This document shows, one piece after another, positions 59,050 through 64,000 of a DNA stretch of 64,000 bases. The DNA comes from Argentina anserina (Eukaryota > Streptophyta > Magnoliopsida > Rosales > Rosaceae). Both the position numbers and the translations under genes were made by a program. The stretch covers positions 19,852,395-19,916,394 of the forward strand of contig NC_065878.1 of assembly GCF_933775445.1 (NCBI RefSeq), read 5' to 3'. The notes below the pieces were generated by a model. That model was given only the letters and a program-made list of their open reading frames with translations, did no database searches and had not been told where the DNA came from. The number at the start of each line of letters is the position of its first letter. Position 1 is the stretch's first letter.

Positions 59050-59344
59050 TGTTTTTTTTTTTTTATATTTCACGGTAAGAAACCATACCCCATAGACATA
59101 GGGGCTCCTAGTCTCATGTGGCTCTTACGAGCAGAGATAGTCCAGAATCGGAACATCAGGGTATCCTCACAACCGAAGATCTAATCTCTGATGGGGTCCA
59201 TGTGAAATGGTTCCAACCCAGACCATTACAGCCTGGGCGCCTTGGCCACAGTAATGCCTCCAGTGACCCAACACGACCAAGTTTTTCGCTACAATAGGCC
59301 CATTAGAACTCTGGTTAAAGAGTTGTCGCGGTCAGAAACCACTA
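59050..59344 (-). mobile_element. SINE-like insertion
   Basis: A segment of about 295 bp is flanked by perfect 13-bp direct repeats, CACCAAAAGTTTT at 59037-59049 and 59345-59357. The left end is a run of T (a poly(A) tail on the minus strand). Read on the minus strand it is a compact GC-richer sequence with TGTGGCCAAGGCGCC and GGTTGGAACC. The latter resembles a Pol III B box (GGTTCRANNCC). These are SINE features. It has no coding capacity. Confidence 0.7.
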
Positions 59345-59840
59345 CACCAAAAGTTTTAACTATGTGAAAGAATGATTGTCATCGGCTTTCCTTTGACACA
59401 CCAGAAGTTCATATTAGGTGATTCATCTAGCATTATTCTTACCTAATTAACTCTTATGCGCTAATTTGTCGTCAACAAAATATATGTCAGAACACTTTTT
59501 TCGAAGATGCTTTCACCGGAATGCAAGGTTGTATCAAAATATTTACTTTAGTTTCCTACCAAACAGATAATTACCTGAGATTCCCGGAAGTGATTCTGAT
59601 TCCAGTAATATTCCAAGAAGGTTCAACTTCAATAAATAAATAAAAAAGACAAAAAAGAAAGAAAGAAAAAGATATGATTTACGCGCCCATTTAACCCAAC
59701 GAAGCAGAAAACAGATATTTCGTTTGAGATAAGAGAAACACTGAGAAAGCTTCAGACTTTTCCGAACCTTCTTAATTTTCAGCTTCAATGGCAATTGGGT
59801 CTCATCAAGATTAAACCTTTTCGCTACCCATTACTCCATT

Positions 59841-62800
59841 ATGAACTTCTCCGCCAATTTCCGCGGGAATTTCGTCCCCATTTCTCAGTGTAGCTCCTGC
59901 TGCGATCTTCGGTTTCAGCCCTGTTCTGCTTCTCCTGATTCTTGGCCAAAACGGTGTCGTACGACTAATGCAAAGCTCCACCACATTTCCAGGTAAAGTT
60001 CCATTTTTTTCTATGATTTATTTACCCAAGTTTTCATTTTTGTATTTGTTACAGTAATAATGATGGTTGTGCTTTTGGTTTATAGAGGTCAATTGAGGAA
60101 TTTGAGTAAGCGTGAAGTAGGGTGTAGAGCTAGTGAGACAGAGAAGGAATCAGATAACAATAATGATGAGGTTTATATTCTTGTTGGGTTTAGCAATTTT
60201 TGTAGTCTGAAAGTCTGTAACTTTGATTTGGTGGGTTTCTGATTTGTGTTTGTGTGTTGTAGGAGAAGGCAGGTCATGAACATGCAAGTGGAGATTCTGG
60301 TGAGGTGCCGGCGCAACTTGATTCTCAGCCGATTGTTGCCAACCAAATAAACAATGAGGTTGAAACTAAGCCTCAAGAGGGTGTTCAGGTATTGCCTGTT
60401 AGTTGAAGATTTTATCTTTCACATTACATGTTGGAGTTTCTTGAATTTTGACTTAGAGATTGTGTTATCCGGAGAAATTAGACAAACTCGTTGATTTGTA
60501 TTTTTCATATGGAACTACTTAGTGTGTTCCTAAGTGTTTCATGTTTAATGGTAATGCATGGAAATACTGACTCTAGACTTAGGGAGTTAGTCATTGGACT
60601 TTTATATGCAATGTTTATTAGATATTCGAATAAGAGTGGTTCAGCATAGAAATCTCACATCGTACACCTTCATCTATAAGCGAGTTGTCTATTAGATATC
60701 AGTAAAAGGAGAGCTTATCTTCCTGAAAGTTGATTTTTTTTTTTAACTTTCGTATGCCACCTGAAGTGAGAATACGCAATGTATTTTGATGAGCAGCGTT
60801 TTGAAAATGAACTCTGTTGATTCTTATTGTGCCAAGGTTGTCTTTGATACAGGATGCTGATAACGCAGAAGTTGCTAGTGGATCACCTCTGCCAGGTGTG
60901 AAGGTGATTATAAAGTTTGTTTGCTGTTCCTATCTAGAAGATGTATCTTCTTTCCATTTCATAACATCTTTATCTTTATAATTTTGTTGAACAGCCACAG
61001 CAGGGTGAATCAATCCGGATTCCAAAAGAAACACTTGAAATTCTCAAGAACCAAGTTTTTGGCTTTGATACTTTTTTCGTAACCGGCCAGGATCCATATG
61101 AGGTGAGTTGACTGGTTGCACTTTCTTTACCTGTTAATGAAGTTCTTTCTATACTTTAAAGAGAGATCTGGAAGTTGTACTTGCTTATTGGACTTAAACG
61201 TCTCATACAGAAAGGAATGAGAAAGTGTCAATCATGGGATTATTATTTGCATATGCTATGTAGCCTCTGTGGGTTTACATGTCTGATTATTGTGTAATAT
61301 CCTCAAGGCTGGAGTGTTGTTTAAAGGAAATCTACGAGGGAAGGCTGCAAAAAGTTACGAGAAGATATCAAAGAGAATGAAGGTAGCTCTCTCTACTGCT
61401 CAAAATATATGATTGATTCTTTATCAACATCTGCAGACTATGTTTGCAGGATAAGTTTCGAGATGAGTACAAGCTTTTCCTTTTAGTCAATCCTGAGGAT
61501 GATCAACCAGTGGCGGTAGTAGTTCCACGGAGGACATTGCAGCCAGAGACAACTGGTGATGATCTAGCTCCTTCTTTGTTCCAGGAATTTTCATTGGCGG
61601 TATTAGTCTCTGGAACTTATGCTTCATTAATGATTGATGAATTGGTGACAATTGTTGCAGCTGTCCCAGAGTGGGTCGCAGCTGGTGCATTTGGACTGGT
61701 CACCTTGTTTACTTTACTTCTTCGGAATGTTCCTGAATTGCAGGCCAACTTATTGTACGCAGTTCCTTTTGTTGCACATTGTTATTTATGCTTTTGAATA
61801 TAGTGAACCATCATCATATATGACCACTTTAGGGAATTTTTTACCGATTTCATTGATGCAGTTATATGCATAATGTTTTATGCCAATATACTTCAGTGTG
61901 CGCTTGCATGTATGTGATTACCTTGAGCCTAATGTGTTGTTGAAGGAAAAAGAATACAAATTCAGCTCCATTTCCTAGTGTGCTCTCTTCCTCAAGTTGG
62001 ATAGTCCAGTTACTTATATCTGTCATTGTTGAATTATTACTTTATTCATTCTTGTGAAAGCTGAAGTTGTGAACTTTAGGTTGTGGTTTTTATGCATTTA
62101 AGTGATATTGTGAAGACTAACTAGGAACCATTGACTGATTTTCTGTCATTTGATTAACGATAGTTTTCTGTACTTTCCCAGGTCCGCTTTTGATAATGTT
62201 GAGCTGTTAAACAAAGGTTTACCCGGAGCCCTTGTAACTGCACTTGTTTTGGGGGTGCATGAGCTCGGCCACATTTTAGCTGCAACCAACACTGGAATCA
62301 AGCTTGGAGTGCCGTATTTTGTCCCCAGTTGGCAGGTAATTATCATAAGCAGAATGGTCCTCCAACCCCCTAGGATTAACACTATGTTTCATCTAGTAAA
62401 TAAATCTCTGTATAGGTGTGTGAAGCAGTGCTTTTACCTTGTTCGCCATAAAGACTGATAATAAAGTTGATTTTAATCTTTTTGATAAGTTAAAATGCGG
62501 TGTGTCAATAAAAAACTCATATTGAAGAACAACTGTTGGCTGCTAGACAATGTGGAATTATCATATAGACTGTCATCTGTGATGATAATTATGATATGCT
62601 TGTCACGAGTTCAAAGTGATGCTAAGGAGTGATATACAAAGGATATTCTTAACTTACAAAATGCCCGCTCCAATATAAGTCTGTCATTGTGCTTGTAGGT
62701 GCATAAGATGCTAATATATTATAATTTTCTTTTATTCAAAACGTATATACATTCTAATGAGCTATTGCTGGCAGATAGGCTCTTTTGGTACAATTACAAG

Positions 62801-63736
62801 AATTGTAAATATTGTACCCAAGCGTGAAGATCTTCTGAAAGTTGCAGCAGCAGGACCTTTGGCTGGGTTTTCCTTGGGCATTATTCTTTTGCTCTTAGGA
62901 TTCATCTTACCACCTAATGATGGTGTTGGAATCATTGTTGATGCTTCTGTGTTTCACGAGTCCTTTCTTGCCGGGGCCATTGGTAAGCACTTTGCATCCG
63001 AGATAAAATGCATGCAGACACTGGTAATGAGTTTGCAACTTTGCATGAACAGATATTGGTAACTTTCCATTTGAGTCACCAGTCTGCATAACAGTGTGTG
63101 GGAAACAGTTTCTAGTGCATAACATTATTTACCAAGCAAGTTTTGGACCTTTTCCCCTCAACCTTTGTCTTAAGTTAGATGAGACATTGACTGTGACATT
63201 AATTTCTCTTATAGCAAAACTTCTTCTTGGTGATGCGCTCAAGGAAGGCGCACCCATATCTGTTAATCCTCTGTTGATCTGGGCATGGGCTGGACTCCTG
63301 ATCAATGCCATTAACAGCATTCCTGCTGGAGAACTTGATGGGGGAAGAATTTCTTTTGCCATTTGGGGAAGAAAGGTATGCACCTTCTCAAGTTCGTTAC
63401 GAGTTAAAGCTTTGAGAGCTAAAATGTGATTAAAGTACACTTGATTGTCTCCTCTCACAGGCTTCCGCTCGCTTCACTGGTTTCTGTATCGTGCTGCTTG
63501 GATTATCTTCACTAATCAATGATGTGGCATTCTATTGGGTAGCTCTGATATTCTTCTTACAGCGGGGGCCAATTGCTCCTCTTGCTGAGGAGATTACAGA
63601 TCCTGATGACAAATATGTTGCCGCGGGCGTGTTAGTTTTGTTCTTGGGGTTGCTGGTATGCTTACCATACCCGTTTCCTTTCATGGATGACATGACAAGT
63701 ATCTCAAGTTTCTCAGGGTTAACGGATATGCTCTGA
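59841..63736 (+). CDS. EGY2: EGY2, chloroplast site-2-type zinc metalloprotease
   Basis: Twelve exons (59841-59992, 60086-60170, 60263-60388, 60853-60903, 60995-61102, 61308-61382, 61450-61555, 61661-61754, 62182-62335, 62775-62982, 63215-63375, 63461-63736) give 531 residues. The first 60 or so form a transit peptide. Then come the EGY-specific GNLRG motif (181-185), the zinc-binding HELGH (292-296), GSFGTITRI, AAAGPLAGFSLG, and the second catalytic motif NSIPAGELDGG (420-430). Several membrane spans are evident, and the end is LVCLPYPFPF plus a short tail. EGY2 cleaves thylakoid-membrane substrates and affects plastid development. All catalytic residues are present. The intron at 61556-61660 is 105 nt and stop-free in frame (see findings). 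Confidence 0.95.
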
Positions 63737-64000
63737 GGCATTGTTTCTTGTAGGTTCATCTGAGAAGATGATAGATACATACATATTAGCTCAGATACTA
63801 GTTTGACACATACATCACCGATCACGTCAATGGATACTTGAGTATATCACCTTGTATTGATATTGGCAGTAATTTTTTTTATTTCTTTTTACCTTGATTA
63901 TCATTATATAAGGCTGCTTGCAGCTCAAGGAAAGTGGAAACAATGGTTTGGAAATAGCTGAGAAGATTTTAGGATGACATTTATTAGACTTCAATAAATT
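63737..64000 (+). other. EGY2 3' UTR
   Basis: Non-coding sequence after the TGA. An AATAAATT-like signal occurs at the very end of the window, so the UTR may extend to about here. Confidence 0.45.

Overview
This is nuclear DNA of a flowering plant, almost certainly a eudicot. The genes are split by short AT-rich GT-AG introns. Conserved plant genes sit among AT-rich intergenic DNA full of transposon remnants. The repeat styles remind me of Rosaceae, but that is a recollection, not something the sequence proves. I see no tRNA, rRNA, CRISPR or organelle genes.

Layout. 1-1417 (+): 3' end of a GT64 glycosyltransferase gene like Arabidopsis EPC1/GMT1. 2.5-4.2 kb: a foldback element with 60-bp subrepeats holding a nested solo LTR, then a tandem pair of perfect-arm hairpins. 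4.5-6.6 kb (-): a TPR-like protein gene. 8.1-11.65 kb (-): a decayed endogenous pararetrovirus with RT/RNase H, an unassigned downstream ORF and an intergenic promoter-like region. 11.7-14.2 kb: repeats and a decayed coiled-coil gene. 15.2-16.7 kb (-): an intact HSPRO-family gene. 16.8-25 kb: gene-poor, with CACTA-like and hAT-like MITEs and three foldback elements. 25.1-25.4 kb: the 3' scrap of an LRR receptor kinase gene. 25.47-31.26 kb (+): a young chromodomain Ty3/gypsy retrotransposon with 538-bp LTRs. 32.6-35.6 kb (+): a broken LRR-XII receptor kinase gene. 36.2-38.1 kb (-): ribosomal P0. 38.8-41.4 kb (+): the syntaxin SYP31. 46.0-47.7 kb: a hAT remnant containing a LINE fragment. 49.7-52.6 kb (+): an AUX1/LAX auxin influx carrier. 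53.3-53.8 kb (-): a broken SERK/LRR1-like LRR fragment. 55.7-58.7 kb (+): a WIYLD-domain protein. 59.8-63.7 kb (+): the chloroplast S2P-type protease EGY2.

The host genes do not form a pathway. They cover sphingolipid glycosylation, translation, Golgi trafficking, auxin import, plastid proteolysis and stress response. From memory, their order matches Arabidopsis neighbour pairs EPC1-HSPRO1 (At3g55830/At3g55840), HSPRO2-RPP0A (At2g40000/At2g40010) and EGY2-SYP31 (At5g05740/At5g05760). That suggests an ancestral block that Arabidopsis split and duplicated.

I found no clear new multi-gene system. The leads most worth following are the pararetrovirus with its unassigned ORF and repeated promoter region, a stop-free in-frame intron in EGY2, and repeated in-phase exons in the WIYLD gene.
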